From positions 1,178,001 to 1,242,000 of the forward strand of contig BSNO01000001.1 in the NCBI GenBank assembly GCA_030160035.1: a stretch of 64,000 bases of DNA, in the 5' to 3' direction. Positions 43,953 to 52,596 of the stretch are shown piece after piece. A program made the translations under genes and the position numbers. How positions within the stretch are numbered: the stretch's first letter is position 1; the number at the start of each line of letters is the position of its first letter. The DNA comes from Rhizobium albus. Lineage in GTDB: Bacteria; Pseudomonadota; Alphaproteobacteria; Rhizobiales; Rhizobiaceae. The notes beneath the pieces are model-generated. The model did not search any database, was not told the DNA's origin, and saw only the letters and a list, made by a program, of their open reading frames with translations.

Positions 43953-44257
43953 ACTTTTTCGTCGTCGAAGAAGATGAGATCAACGCCGGCGTCGGCAAAA
44001 TTGGCGAGGTCGGCCGCCGTTGCCTGGCCCTGCGCGGACTGCAGTCCCTCGTTGATCGCCGAGAGCGACTCGAACGACAGCATCGCGATCAGGTAGTAGG
44101 GCGCTTGCCCTTCGGGCGTCGCGATCGACGAGGTGCTGATCTCGTAGTTTGTCAGGCCTGGAATGGTCTTCGCGAGCGGAATATGCGTATCGCGATAATA
44201 GGCATCGAATTTTTCGGTATCGGCGGGCTGTTTGTAGAGCGCGATGAGCTTGGCCAT
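43949..44257 (-). CDS. EthD-family small protein
   Basis: This 102-residue dimeric ferredoxin-like fold protein begins MAKLIALYKQPADTEKFDAY and contains DTHIPLAKTIPGLTNYEI, the EthD pattern. EthD proteins accompany various degradation systems; no reaction can be assigned. ATG at 44257 has RBS GGGGAGG; the longer frame to 44314 lacks support. It lies just downstream of the rutR-like gene on the same strand (83-base gap) and may share its transcript. Confidence 0.8.
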   Translation of the reverse strand: MAKLIALYKQPADTEKFDAYYRDTHIPLAKTIPGLTNYEISTSSIATPEGQAPYYLIAMLSFESLSAINEGLQSAQGQATAADLANFADAGVDLIFFDDEKV

Positions 44258-44339
44258 GGTCGGATCCTCCCCGGGGTGCGCACGCACTCTTGCAGCGGTC
44301 GGCAGCCAGAACAATGGCGACCTTGGTGCGGGTCCGTCT

Positions 44340-45017
44340 TCAGGATCTCGGGCGAATGCCGTTCAGGAGAATCGTCAGCACCGCCTGCGCGGTTTGCTCA
44401 TGGTGGCCCGGTTGGTCGACCTGATGGCCGAGCACGGCGCGGATCTGCACGTCGAAATCCGCGTAGTGCTGCGTCATTGCCCAGATGCTGAAGATCAAAT
44501 GATAGGGATCGACCGGCGCAAGCCGGCCTTCGCTGGTCCAGCGCGAGAGCACCGCAGCCTTTTCGCGCACCAGCTTCTTCAGATGGGTTTGGAGAAAATG
44601 CCCGATGCGCGGTGCGCCGTGCAGGATCTCGTTGGCGAAGAGCCGTGACGCCTCGGGCTTGCGGGCCGACATTTCGAGCTTCAGCGTAATGTAGCGGCGC
44701 AGTTCTTCGATCGGATCGCCGTCGGGATCGATCGCCTCGAAGGGATCGAGCCATTCCTCGAGCGTTTTTTCCAGCACGGTGACGTAGATGTCGTCCTTGC
44801 GCGGGAAATAATAGAGGAGGTTCGGCTTCGACATACCGGCTTTTTCCGCGATCTGATCGATCGTCGATCCGCGGAAGCCGTAGGTGGAGAAGATGTCCAG
44901 CGCCGCATCGATGATGAGGCCGCGGTTGATCGCCTGGATGCGCGTGCGCTTCTCAGCCGGCTGCTGGTCTTCCGACAGCCGCGACTTGCGCGATTTCGGC
45001 TTCGCACGAACGTCCAT
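44340..45017 (-). CDS. rutR: TetR-family regulator, RutR-like
   Basis: This 225-residue repressor has a basic N-terminus followed by the TetR helix-turn-helix (AALDIFSTYGFRGSTIDQIA, AGMSKPNLLYYFPRKDDIY). The C-terminal domain (LFANEILHGAPRIGHFLQ, WAMTQHYADFDVQIRAVLG) agrees with RutR, which senses uracil or thymine and controls pyrimidine use. A RutR-like palindrome lies in the divergent gap to the aminotransferase gene. ATG at 45017 has a GGGAG RBS. Confidence 0.85.
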   Translation of the reverse strand: MDVRAKPKSRKSRLSEDQQPAEKRTRIQAINRGLIIDAALDIFSTYGFRGSTIDQIAEKAGMSKPNLLYYFPRKDDIYVTVLEKTLEEWLDPFEAIDPDGDPIEELRRYITLKLEMSARKPEASRLFANEILHGAPRIGHFLQTHLKKLVREKAAVLSRWTSEGRLAPVDPYHLIFSIWAMTQHYADFDVQIRAVLGHQVDQPGHHEQTAQAVLTILLNGIRPRS

Positions 45018-45174
45018 TGCCACTCCCCCGAGCCGTCCGAAAGCCTGTCGACCAGCGCCGATCTCTGTCCGCATCACATGCCTCGGGCGCATGCCAGGAG
45101 ACGCGTCTGTGGCTCAAGCGGCGGCTTGCAGAAATCGGGCTTGACCGGCCTATGCTGCTCTTCTAGCGTACATT

Positions 45175-45190
45175 TTGACCAATCAGTCAA
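45175..45190. promoter_or_regulatory. RutR-like operator
   Basis: TTGACCAATCAGTCAA is a near-perfect inverted repeat. It differs at two positions from the E. coli RutR consensus TTGACCA-NN-TGGTCAA as I recall it. It lies between the divergent rutR-like and aminotransferase genes, where it could control both. Confidence 0.65.
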
Positions 45191-45315
45191 GTTTTTGAAG
45201 GTCTTCGCAAAGAAAGACCTCCGCTTGCGCGGGACGGGCGGATTGGCCAGGGGATCAACATTTCAAGGCATGGCGGCAGGCGCACAGCCGCGTCCATGCG
45301 GGAGGCATGCCGCTA

Positions 45316-46641
45316 ATGGCCAGCGCACCTGTGAGAACCAACAATCTTGAAGCCTTCTGGATGCCGTTTACGGCAAACCGGCAGTTCAAGCAGGCGCCGC
45401 GCATGTTCGTGTCGGCCGACCGGATGCATTACACCACATCCGACGGCCGCCAGGTGCTCGACGGCACGGCTGGTCTCTGGTGCTGCAATGCCGGTCACAA
45501 CCGCCCGAAGATCGTGGAGGCCATTCGCCAGCAGGCGGGTGAGCTCGATTATGCACCCGCGTTTCAGATGGGCCACCCTAAGGCATTCGAGCTTGCCTCG
45601 CGTCTCACTCAAATCACGCCGGAAGGCTTCGACCACGTATTCTTCACCAATTCGGGTTCGGAGTCGGTCGATACCGCGCTGAAGATCGCGATTGCCTATC
45701 AGCGCGCCAAAGGGCAGGGCTCACGCTTCCGCCTGATCGGGCGCGAGCGCGGTTATCACGGCGTCAATTTCGGCGGCATCTCCGTCGGCGGCATCGTCAC
45801 CAATCGCAAGATGTTCGGAACGCTGCTCACCGGCGTCGACCACATGCGCCACACGCATGATCTCGACCGCAACGCTTACACGGTCGGCGAGCCGGAGCAT
45901 GGCGCGGAACTGGCCGACGACCTGCTGCGCATCGCGACCCTGCATGATCCCTCGACCATCGCTGCCGTCATCGTCGAGCCGGTGGCCGGTTCCACCGGCG
46001 TGCTCGTCCCGCCGAAGGGTTACCTCAAGAAACTGCGTGAAATCTGCGATCAGCACGGCATTCTTCTGATCTTTGATGAAGTCATCACCGGGTACGGCCG
46101 GCTCGGCACTCCGTTCGCCGCCGACTATTTCGGCGTGACACCGGACATCATGGTGACGGCGAAGGGGCTGACCAACGGTGTCATTCCGATGGGCGCGGTG
46201 TTCGTGAAGAAGGACATCTATGATGCCTTCATGACCGGGCCGGAGCACCTGATCGAGTTCTTCCACGGCTATACCTATTCGGGCAATCCGATCGCGTCTG
46301 CCGCGGCACTCGGCACGCTCGACACCTATCAGGAAGAGGGCTTGCTCACGCGGGCTGCCGAACTCGCACCCTATTGGGCCGATGCGCTCCATTCGCTGAA
46401 AGGCCTGCCGCATGTCATCGACCTGCGCTCGATCGGCCTGATCGGGGCTATCGAGTTGGAGCCCATCGCCGGGCTGCCGACGAAGCGCGCCTTCTCGGCG
46501 TTCCTCAAGGCCTATGATGCGGGCCTGCTCATCCGCACGACCGGTGACATCATCGCGCTGTCACCGCCGCTCATCATCGAGAAAAGCCAGATCGACTTCA
46601 TCTTCGACACGCTGAAGGACATTCTGGCGTCGCTGGACTGA
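45316..46641 (+). CDS. Omega-amino acid (beta-alanine):pyruvate aminotransferase
   Basis: This 441-residue class III aminotransferase has FWMPFTANRQFKQAPRMF, TNSGSESVDTALKIA, LIFDEVITGYGRLG and the PLP lysine in VTAKGLTNGVIPMGAV, all typical of beta-alanine:pyruvate enzymes. In this cluster it would take the beta-alanine made by pyrimidine breakdown to malonate semialdehyde. ATG at 45316 is preferred because the GGAGG at 45301-45305 lies too close to ATG 45307; the difference is three residues. No malonate-semialdehyde dehydrogenase is in the window. Confidence 0.9.
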   Translation: MASAPVRTNNLEAFWMPFTANRQFKQAPRMFVSADRMHYTTSDGRQVLDGTAGLWCCNAGHNRPKIVEAIRQQAGELDYAPAFQMGHPKAFELASRLTQITPEGFDHVFFTNSGSESVDTALKIAIAYQRAKGQGSRFRLIGRERGYHGVNFGGISVGGIVTNRKMFGTLLTGVDHMRHTHDLDRNAYTVGEPEHGAELADDLLRIATLHDPSTIAAVIVEPVAGSTGVLVPPKGYLKKLREICDQHGILLIFDEVITGYGRLGTPFAADYFGVTPDIMVTAKGLTNGVIPMGAVFVKKDIYDAFMTGPEHLIEFFHGYTYSGNPIASAAALGTLDTYQEEGLLTRAAELAPYWADALHSLKGLPHVIDLRSIGLIGAIELEPIAGLPTKRAFSAFLKAYDAGLLIRTTGDIIALSPPLIIEKSQIDFIFDTLKDILASLD

Positions 46642-46693
46642 CGGCGCCCGCCGATATCGACCCGCTTTATCTTGCATACTGAAAGGACTGGCC

Positions 46694-47941
46694 ATGGCAC
46701 TTGCTGGAAACATGCGCGTCGACGGCGATCGCCTGTGGAACAGCCTGATGGACATGGCCAAGGTCGGCCCTGGGCTGCGCGGCGGCAACAACCGCCAGAC
46801 CCTGACCGACGAGGATGGCGAGGGACGGCACCTCTTCAAGCGCTGGTGCGACGAGGCGGGCCTCACCATGGGCGTGGACGAGATGGGCAACATGTTCCAT
46901 CGCCGCGAAGGCACCGATCCGGACGCGCTTCCGGTCTATGTGGGCAGCCACCTCGACACGCAGCCGACCGGCGGCAAATATGATGGTGTGCTGGGCGTCC
47001 TCGGCGGGCTCGAAGTCATCCGCACGCTGAACGACCTCGACATCAAGACCAGGCATCCGATCGTCGTCACCAACTGGACGAACGAGGAGGGCACGCGCTT
47101 TGCCCCCGCGATGCTCGCCTCCGGTGTCTTTGCCGGGATCCACGACCTCGACTGGGCACTTTCGCGCACAGACGCCAAGGGCTCGAAGTTCGGCGACGAA
47201 CTGGAGCGCATCGGCTGGAAGGGTGAAGAGTCGATCGGTCAACGCAAGATGAAGGCGTTCTTCGAACTGCACATCGAGCAGGGCCCGATTCTCGAAAAGG
47301 AAGGCAAGGACATCGGCGTCGTCACCCATGGTCAGGGCCTGTGGTGGCTGCAGATCACGCTGACGGGGAAGGACGCTCATACCGGTTCGACGCCGATGCC
47401 GATGCGACGGAATGCCGGCCTCGGCATGGCGCGCATCACTGAGCTCGTGCACACCATCGCCATGGATCACCAGCCGAACGCCGTCGGTGCGATCGGCCAC
47501 TGCGAAGTGTTTCCGAATTCCCGCAACGTCATCCCCGGCAAGGTCGTCTTCACCGTCGATTTCCGTTCGCCCGACCAGGCGACGCTCGATGCGATGAAGG
47601 CACGATTGGAGGCAGAGGCGCCGAAAATTGCGGCAGAGCTTGGCCTTGGCATCGACATCGAAGCGGTCGGCCATTTCGATCCCGTCACCTTCGATGCCGG
47701 TTGCGTTTCCGCCATACGCAGCGCTGCCGAACGTCTCGGTTACAGCCACCGCGACATCGTATCGGGCGCCGGTCACGACGCCTGCTGGATCAACCGCGTC
47801 GCGCCAACCGCGATGGTCATGTGCCCCTGCGTCGACGGCCTCAGCCACAACGAAGACGAAGAGATTACAAAAGAATGGGCGAAAGCCGGCGCCGACGTGC
47901 TTTTCCACGCGGTCGTGGAGACTGCGGAGATCGTGGAGTAA
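46694..47941 (+). CDS. Beta-ureidopropionase / N-carbamoyl amino acid amidohydrolase (M20 family)
   Basis: This 415-residue dinuclear zinc hydrolase has metal motifs VGSHLDTQPTGGKYDGVLG, TNWTNEEGTRFAPAM, ELHIEQGPILE and a late histidine in CVDGLSHNEDEE. It hydrolyses N-carbamoyl-beta-alanine to beta-alanine, CO2 and ammonia, the third step of the reductive pathway. It follows the aminotransferase by 52 bases. The DUF559 element begins four bases after its stop. Confidence 0.9.
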   Translation: MALAGNMRVDGDRLWNSLMDMAKVGPGLRGGNNRQTLTDEDGEGRHLFKRWCDEAGLTMGVDEMGNMFHRREGTDPDALPVYVGSHLDTQPTGGKYDGVLGVLGGLEVIRTLNDLDIKTRHPIVVTNWTNEEGTRFAPAMLASGVFAGIHDLDWALSRTDAKGSKFGDELERIGWKGEESIGQRKMKAFFELHIEQGPILEKEGKDIGVVTHGQGLWWLQITLTGKDAHTGSTPMPMRRNAGLGMARITELVHTIAMDHQPNAVGAIGHCEVFPNSRNVIPGKVVFTVDFRSPDQATLDAMKARLEAEAPKIAAELGLGIDIEAVGHFDPVTFDAGCVSAIRSAAERLGYSHRDIVSGAGHDACWINRVAPTAMVMCPCVDGLSHNEDEEITKEWAKAGADVLFHAVVETAEIVE

Positions 47942-47945
47942 CGCG

Positions 47946-48458
47946 ATGCACGGCCCCTCACCCGACCTGCGCTTTGCTTCGGCCACCCTCTCCCCCGAGG
48001 GGAGAGGAGGGGCTTCGCGTCCTGGGCGCCGTGATGGTGCAACGACAACGGCCAGGCGGCTTCGCGCCGATGAGACCGAGGCGGAATATCGGCTTTGGGG
48101 TGAGTTGCGGAACCGGCAGCTGAACTGCCACAAATTCGTGCGGCAAATGCCAATCGGCCCGTATTTTGCAGACTTCGTTTGTCGAGCAAAACGACTTGTC
48201 GTCGAACTGGACGGTTTTCAGCACGCTGGCTCCGCACATGACGTTCTGCGCACGAACTGGCTCAATGCTGAAGGATACTCTGTTCTGCGGTTCTGGAACC
48301 ATGAGGTCCTCCAAGAACGACGAGCTGTTCTTGAGACCATATTGGCGGTGTTGGAGCGGCAAATCGTGGTGGCGAGTTCGGAGCTTCGTTTCTCACCGGC
48401 GGCTCAGCGCGCTGCCTCCTCTCCCCTTGGGGAGAGGTCGACGCGCAGCGGCGGGTGA
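47946..48458 (+). CDS. DUF559 nuclease-like protein within a REP-bounded unit
   Basis: This 170-residue frame contains an intact DUF559 domain (about 34-140): ARRLRADETEAEYRLWGELR, KFVRQMPIGPYFADFVC, LVVELDGFQH and GYSVLRFWNHEVL. The family belongs to the Vsr/PD-(D/E)XK nuclease-like fold; the D...ELD residues could form the metal site. The first 25 residues (SPDLRFASATLSPEGRGG) and the last 13 (SSPLGERSTRSGG) are translated REP palindromes, so the true start is uncertain. It sits between two pathway genes unrelated to it. Confidence 0.78.
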   Translation: MHGPSPDLRFASATLSPEGRGGASRPGRRDGATTTARRLRADETEAEYRLWGELRNRQLNCHKFVRQMPIGPYFADFVCRAKRLVVELDGFQHAGSAHDVLRTNWLNAEGYSVLRFWNHEVLQERRAVLETILAVLERQIVVASSELRFSPAAQRAASSPLGERSTRSGG

Positions 48459-48463
48459 GGGGG
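47954..48463. mobile_element. REP-flanked DUF559 unit (candidate miniature mobile element)
   Basis: The left end CCCCTCACCC (47954-47963), then CCTCTCCCC-CGA-GGGGAGAGG (47987-48007), is mirrored at the right by CCTCTCCCC-TT-GGGGAGAGG (48418-48437), then GGGTGAGGGGG (48453-48463). The outer and inner motifs occur in inverted order and orientation, forming about 55-base terminal inverted repeats around one gene. The unit is about 510 bases. No target duplication was found by eye. Mobility is inferred from the architecture only. Confidence 0.6.
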
Positions 48464-48502
48464 CGGCGCCGCAGATACGAAGAGATTTGAAGGGGAATAT
48501 TC

Positions 48503-49960
48503 ATGTCCACCAAAGTCATCAAGAACGGCACGGTCGTCACCGCCGATCTCACCTATGAAGCCGATGTGCTGATCGAGAACGGGGTGATTGCGAAGATCGG
48601 GGCCAACCTCTCGGGCGACGAGGTGCTGGACGCGACGGGGTGCTATGTGATGCCGGGCGGCATCGACCCACACACGCATCTCGAAATGCCCTTCATGGGC
48701 ACCTATTCGTCCGATGATTTCGAGACCGGCACCCGGGCGGCTCTGTCGGGCGGCACGACGATGGTCGTCGATTTCTGCCTGCCGGCGCCGGGGCAGTCGC
48801 TGCTCGAGGCGCTGCAGGCCTGGGACAACAAATCGACGAAGGCGATGTGCGACTACTCGTTCCACATGGCGGTCACCTGGTGGGGCGAGCAGGTCTTCAA
48901 CGAGATGGAGACGGTCGTTCGCGAGAAGGGCATCAACACCTTCAAGCACTTCATGGCCTACAAGGGCGCTCTCATGGTCAATGACGATGAGATGTACGCC
49001 TCGTTCCAGCGCTGCGCCGAGCTCGGCGCACTGCCGCTCGTTCACGCCGAGAACGGCGATGTCGTCGCCTCGCTTCAGCAGAAATTGCTCGCAGAAGGCA
49101 ATAACGGGCCGGAAGCCCATGCCTATTCCCGCCCGCCGCAGGTGGAAGGCGAGGCGGCCAACCGGGCGATCATGATCGCCGACATGGCGGGTGTTCCGCT
49201 CTACATCGTGCACGTCTCCTGCGAAGAGGCGCATGAGGCGATCCGTCGTGCGCGCCAGCTCGGCAAGCGTGTCTATGGCGAGCCGCTCGTCCAGCATCTC
49301 GTCCTGGATGAAACCGAATATCAGCATCCGGATTGGGATCATGCGGCGCGGCGCGTCATGTCGCCGCCGTTCCGGTCCAAACAGCATCAGGACAGCCTGT
49401 GGGCTGGTCTTGCCGCCGGGTCTTTGCAGGTGGTCGCGACGGACCATTGCGCGTTCACGACCGAGCAGAAGCGCTATGGGGTCGGCGATTTCACCAAGAT
49501 CCCGAATGGCACGGGCGGGCTTGAAGACCGCTTGCCGGTGCTTTGGAGCAAGGGTGTCGCGACAGGCCGGTTGACGATGAACGAATTCGTGGCCGTCACC
49601 TCCACCAACATCGCCAAGATCATGAACATGTACCCCAAGAAGGGCGCGATCCTCGTCGGCGCCGATGCCGATATCCTCGTGCTCGATCCCAAGGCGAACA
49701 AGACGATCGCTGCCGATACCCAGGCCTCTGCGATCGACTACAACGTGTTCGAGGGTGTCGAAGTCACCGGCCTGCCACGCTTCGTGCTGACGCGCGGCCA
49801 TGTCGCGGTGCGCGACGGCAATTTCGAAGGACGGATGGGTCACGGGCAGTTCGTGGCGCGCAAGCCCGACCAGCCGGTCAACCGCGCGCTTTCCACCTGG
49901 AAGGAACTGACCGCACCACGCAAGGTCGAACGCACCGGCATTCCGGCGAGCGGGGTCTGA
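48503..49960 (+). CDS. hydA: Dihydropyrimidinase (D-hydantoinase family)
   Basis: This 485-residue amidohydrolase opens dihydrouracil to N-carbamoyl-beta-alanine. The metal motif GGIDPHTHLEMP, the carboxylated-lysine segment FKHFMAYKGALMVNDDEM, HAENGDVV, IVHVSCEEAH and ATDHCAFT are conserved. RBS AAGGGGAA precedes ATG 48503. It was presumably once directly next to the ureidopropionase gene, now separated by the DUF559 unit. Its stop overlaps the ABC ATPase start. Confidence 0.94.
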   Translation: MSTKVIKNGTVVTADLTYEADVLIENGVIAKIGANLSGDEVLDATGCYVMPGGIDPHTHLEMPFMGTYSSDDFETGTRAALSGGTTMVVDFCLPAPGQSLLEALQAWDNKSTKAMCDYSFHMAVTWWGEQVFNEMETVVREKGINTFKHFMAYKGALMVNDDEMYASFQRCAELGALPLVHAENGDVVASLQQKLLAEGNNGPEAHAYSRPPQVEGEAANRAIMIADMAGVPLYIVHVSCEEAHEAIRRARQLGKRVYGEPLVQHLVLDETEYQHPDWDHAARRVMSPPFRSKQHQDSLWAGLAAGSLQVVATDHCAFTTEQKRYGVGDFTKIPNGTGGLEDRLPVLWSKGVATGRLTMNEFVAVTSTNIAKIMNMYPKKGAILVGADADILVLDPKANKTIAADTQASAIDYNVFEGVEVTGLPRFVLTRGHVAVRDGNFEGRMGHGQFVARKPDQPVNRALSTWKELTAPRKVERTGIPASGV

Positions 49961-50796
49961 TGAACGTGGCAATGCCCGGACACACGACAGTGAAGAGCGA
50001 TCCAGTGCCGGCGAACTTCGGCAAGCCGGTCATCGAAGCGCGCGACCTCGATCTCACCTTCCAGACCGGCGACGGGCCGGTCCATGCCCTGTCGAAGATC
50101 AACCTCACGGTCCGGCAAGGTGAGTTCGTGTCCTTCATCGGGCCGTCCGGCTGTGGCAAAACCACGCTTCTGCGCGTCATCGCCGATCTGGAACAGCCGA
50201 CCGGCGGCGCCATCTCCGTCAACGGTCTCAGCCCGGAAGCCGCACGCAAGGCGCGGGCCTACGGCTACGTCTTCCAGGCGCCGGCACTCTACCCCTGGCG
50301 CACGATCGGCAAGAACATCGCGCTGCCGCTCGAGGTCATGGGCTTCAGTGCGGCCGAGCGGCAGACGCGCATCCGCGACAATCTCGCGCTGGTCGATCTC
50401 GCCGGCTTCGAAAACAAATTTCCCTGGCAGCTGTCCGGCGGCATGCAGCAGCGTGCGTCGATCGCGCGTGCGCTGTCCTTCGATCCCGACATGCTGCTGA
50501 TGGACGAGCCGTTCGGCGCACTGGACGAGATCGTGCGCGATCATCTGAACGAACAACTGCTGAAGCTCTGGGCGAAGACGCAAAAGACCGTCGTCTTCGT
50601 CACGCACTCGATCCCGGAGGCCGTTTTCCTGTCGACGAAGATCGTGGTGATGAGCCCGAGGCCGGGCCGGATCCACGAAGTGATCGATTGCGACCTTGGC
50701 ACCGATCGTCCGCTGGAAATCCGCGAGACGCCGGAGTTTCTCGCCATCGCCGCCCGCGTCCGCGATGGGCTAAGGGCAGGGCACAGCTATGATTGA
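49960..50796 (+). CDS. ABC transporter ATP-binding protein (nitrate/sulfonate/pyrimidine-precursor type)
   Basis: This 278-residue ATPase of the NrtD/SsuB/ThiZ group has Walker A GPSGCGKTTLLR, Q-loop YVFQAPALYPWRT, signature LSGGMQQRASIARAL and Walker B LLMDEPFGALDE. It is coupled to hydA by a one-base overlap (TGATG). With the two permeases and the binding protein that follow it forms an importer, most likely for a pyrimidine or its catabolite. Confidence 0.93.
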   Translation: MNVAMPGHTTVKSDPVPANFGKPVIEARDLDLTFQTGDGPVHALSKINLTVRQGEFVSFIGPSGCGKTTLLRVIADLEQPTGGAISVNGLSPEAARKARAYGYVFQAPALYPWRTIGKNIALPLEVMGFSAAERQTRIRDNLALVDLAGFENKFPWQLSGGMQQRASIARALSFDPDMLLMDEPFGALDEIVRDHLNEQLLKLWAKTQKTVVFVTHSIPEAVFLSTKIVVMSPRPGRIHEVIDCDLGTDRPLEIRETPEFLAIAARVRDGLRAGHSYD

Positions 50797-50808
50797 GCGT
50801 TGCGTGCA

Positions 50809-51711
50809 ATGACGGCTGTTACCGCCCCCCGCCGCCGCTTGACCGAAGGCCGCGCCGTGCCGGTGGCGACAATGGTGCTTGCCATCCTCGTCATCTGGTA
50901 TGCCTGCACCATCTGGCTCAATGCCCGGTGGCAGCTGCAGGTGTTCGACCGGGCAGGGCAGGCCGATTGGACCATCTGGCAGTTCGTCGCCGGTACATTC
51001 GCGCAGGATCGGCCGGTTCTGCCGGCGCCGCATCAGGTTCTGGTCGAACTGTGGAATTCGGTGGCGATGCAGGATGTCACCTCGCGCCGCAGCCTCGTCT
51101 ACCATGCCTGGATCACGTTGTCGGCGACGCTTCTCGGCTTCGTCATGGGCACGGTGCTCGGGATCGCGCTGGCCGTTCTGATCGTGCACAACCGCGCGGT
51201 CGACAGATCATTGATGCCGTGGCTGATCGCATCGCAGACAATCCCGATCCTTGCGATCGCGCCGATGATCGTCGTCGTGCTCGCATCGATCGGTCTGACT
51301 GGACTCGTGCCGAAATCGCTGATCTCCACCTATCTTTCATTCTTCCCGGTCGTCGTCGGCATGGTGAAGGGCTTCCGCAGCCCCGATGCGCTGCAGCTCG
51401 ATCTCATGCGCACATATCATTCCTCGCGTGGCCAGGTGTTTGGCAAGCTGCGCTGGCCAAGCGCCATGCCCTACCTCTTCACCTCGATGAAGGTCGGCGT
51501 GGCGGCAAGTCTCGTCGGGGCGATCGTCGGCGAATTGCCGACGGGTGCTGCGGGCGGTCTCGGTTCGCGCTTGCTCGCTGGGAGCTACTACGGCCAGACC
51601 ACGCAGATCTGGGCGGCACTCTTCATGGCAGCAGCACTTTCTGCGACGCTGATTTTCGTGATCGGCCTCGTCGAGCGCATCGTGCTGAAGCGCATGGGAG
51701 TGCGTCCATGA
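50809..51711 (+). CDS. ABC transporter permease
   Basis: This 300-residue membrane protein has a BPD_transp_1 domain in the second half (AWITLSATLLGFVMGTVLG, the EAA-like loop around RTYHSSRGQVFGKLRWPSAM). About six helices. ATG at 50809 is chosen; a TTG at 50800 would add three residues. It lies 12 bases after the ATPase gene and overlaps the next permease by four bases. Confidence 0.9.
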   Translation: MTAVTAPRRRLTEGRAVPVATMVLAILVIWYACTIWLNARWQLQVFDRAGQADWTIWQFVAGTFAQDRPVLPAPHQVLVELWNSVAMQDVTSRRSLVYHAWITLSATLLGFVMGTVLGIALAVLIVHNRAVDRSLMPWLIASQTIPILAIAPMIVVVLASIGLTGLVPKSLISTYLSFFPVVVGMVKGFRSPDALQLDLMRTYHSSRGQVFGKLRWPSAMPYLFTSMKVGVAASLVGAIVGELPTGAAGGLGSRLLAGSYYGQTTQIWAALFMAAALSATLIFVIGLVERIVLKRMGVRP

Positions 51712-52583
51712 ACGCAGGCTGGATCGTATTCGCGCTTGTCGTGTGGCTGGGCTGCTGGGCGGCCAACGAATATCTCGTGCGGGTCGAAACGCGACAGGCC
51801 GGGACACGCCGCGCGATCAACCTGGTCGTGCCGATCCTCTTCGGCGTCTCGCTGCTTGCTTTGTGGGAAGGCCTGGTACGGGGGTTCAACGTGCCGCCGG
51901 TTCTCCTGCCACCGCCAAGCGCGATCTGGGCGCAGATCACCAGTTCCGTGCCGACGCTGTGGGCTGATTTCCGCCAGACCTTCCTTAAATCGGTTCTCAT
52001 CGGCTACGCCATTGGCTGCGCCGCAGGCCTGGTGGTTGCCATTGCGATCGATCGTTCGCCGTTTCTGAAGCGTGGCCTGCTACCGATCGGCAGCTTCGTC
52101 TCGGCGCTACCGCTCGTCGGCATCGCGCCGATCATGGTCATGTGGTTCGGCTTCGACTGGCAGTCGAAGGCAGCCGTCGTGGTGGTCATGACGTTCTTCC
52201 CGATGCTGGTGAACACCGTCGCCGGACTGGCCGCCGCGAACGCGATGGAACGCGACCTGATGCACACTTATGCGGCGAGCTACTGGCAGGGGCTTTTCAA
52301 GTTGCGTCTGCCGGCCGCCTGGCCGTTCATCTTCAACGCGCTGAAGATCAACTCGACGCTGGCGCTGATTGGCGCGATCGTGGCGGAATTCTTCGGCACG
52401 CCGATCGTCGGCATGGGCTTCCGCATATCGTCCGCCATCGGGCGCCTGCAGGTGGATATGGTTTGGGCCGAGATCGCGGTTGCCGCGCTTGCCGGCTCGC
52501 TCTTTTACGGGTTGATCGCGCTCATCGAGAAGCGCGTCACCTTCTGGCATCCGTCGGTCCGTGGTGGGCGGACGGGACAATAA
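51708..52583 (+). CDS. ABC transporter permease (second)
   Basis: This 291-residue membrane protein of the same family has TFLKSVLIGYAIGCAAGLVV and an EAA loop near HTYAASYWQGLFKLRLPAAW. It pairs with the preceding permease as a heterodimer. ATG at 51708 overlaps the previous stop (ATGA). A single long open frame continues from further upstream but is out of the true frame of the preceding gene. Confidence 0.9.
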   Translation: MNAGWIVFALVVWLGCWAANEYLVRVETRQAGTRRAINLVVPILFGVSLLALWEGLVRGFNVPPVLLPPPSAIWAQITSSVPTLWADFRQTFLKSVLIGYAIGCAAGLVVAIAIDRSPFLKRGLLPIGSFVSALPLVGIAPIMVMWFGFDWQSKAAVVVVMTFFPMLVNTVAGLAAANAMERDLMHTYAASYWQGLFKLRLPAAWPFIFNALKINSTLALIGAIVAEFFGTPIVGMGFRISSAIGRLQVDMVWAEIAVAALAGSLFYGLIALIEKRVTFWHPSVRGGRTGQ

Positions 52584-52596
52584 GGGGAATGGCACA

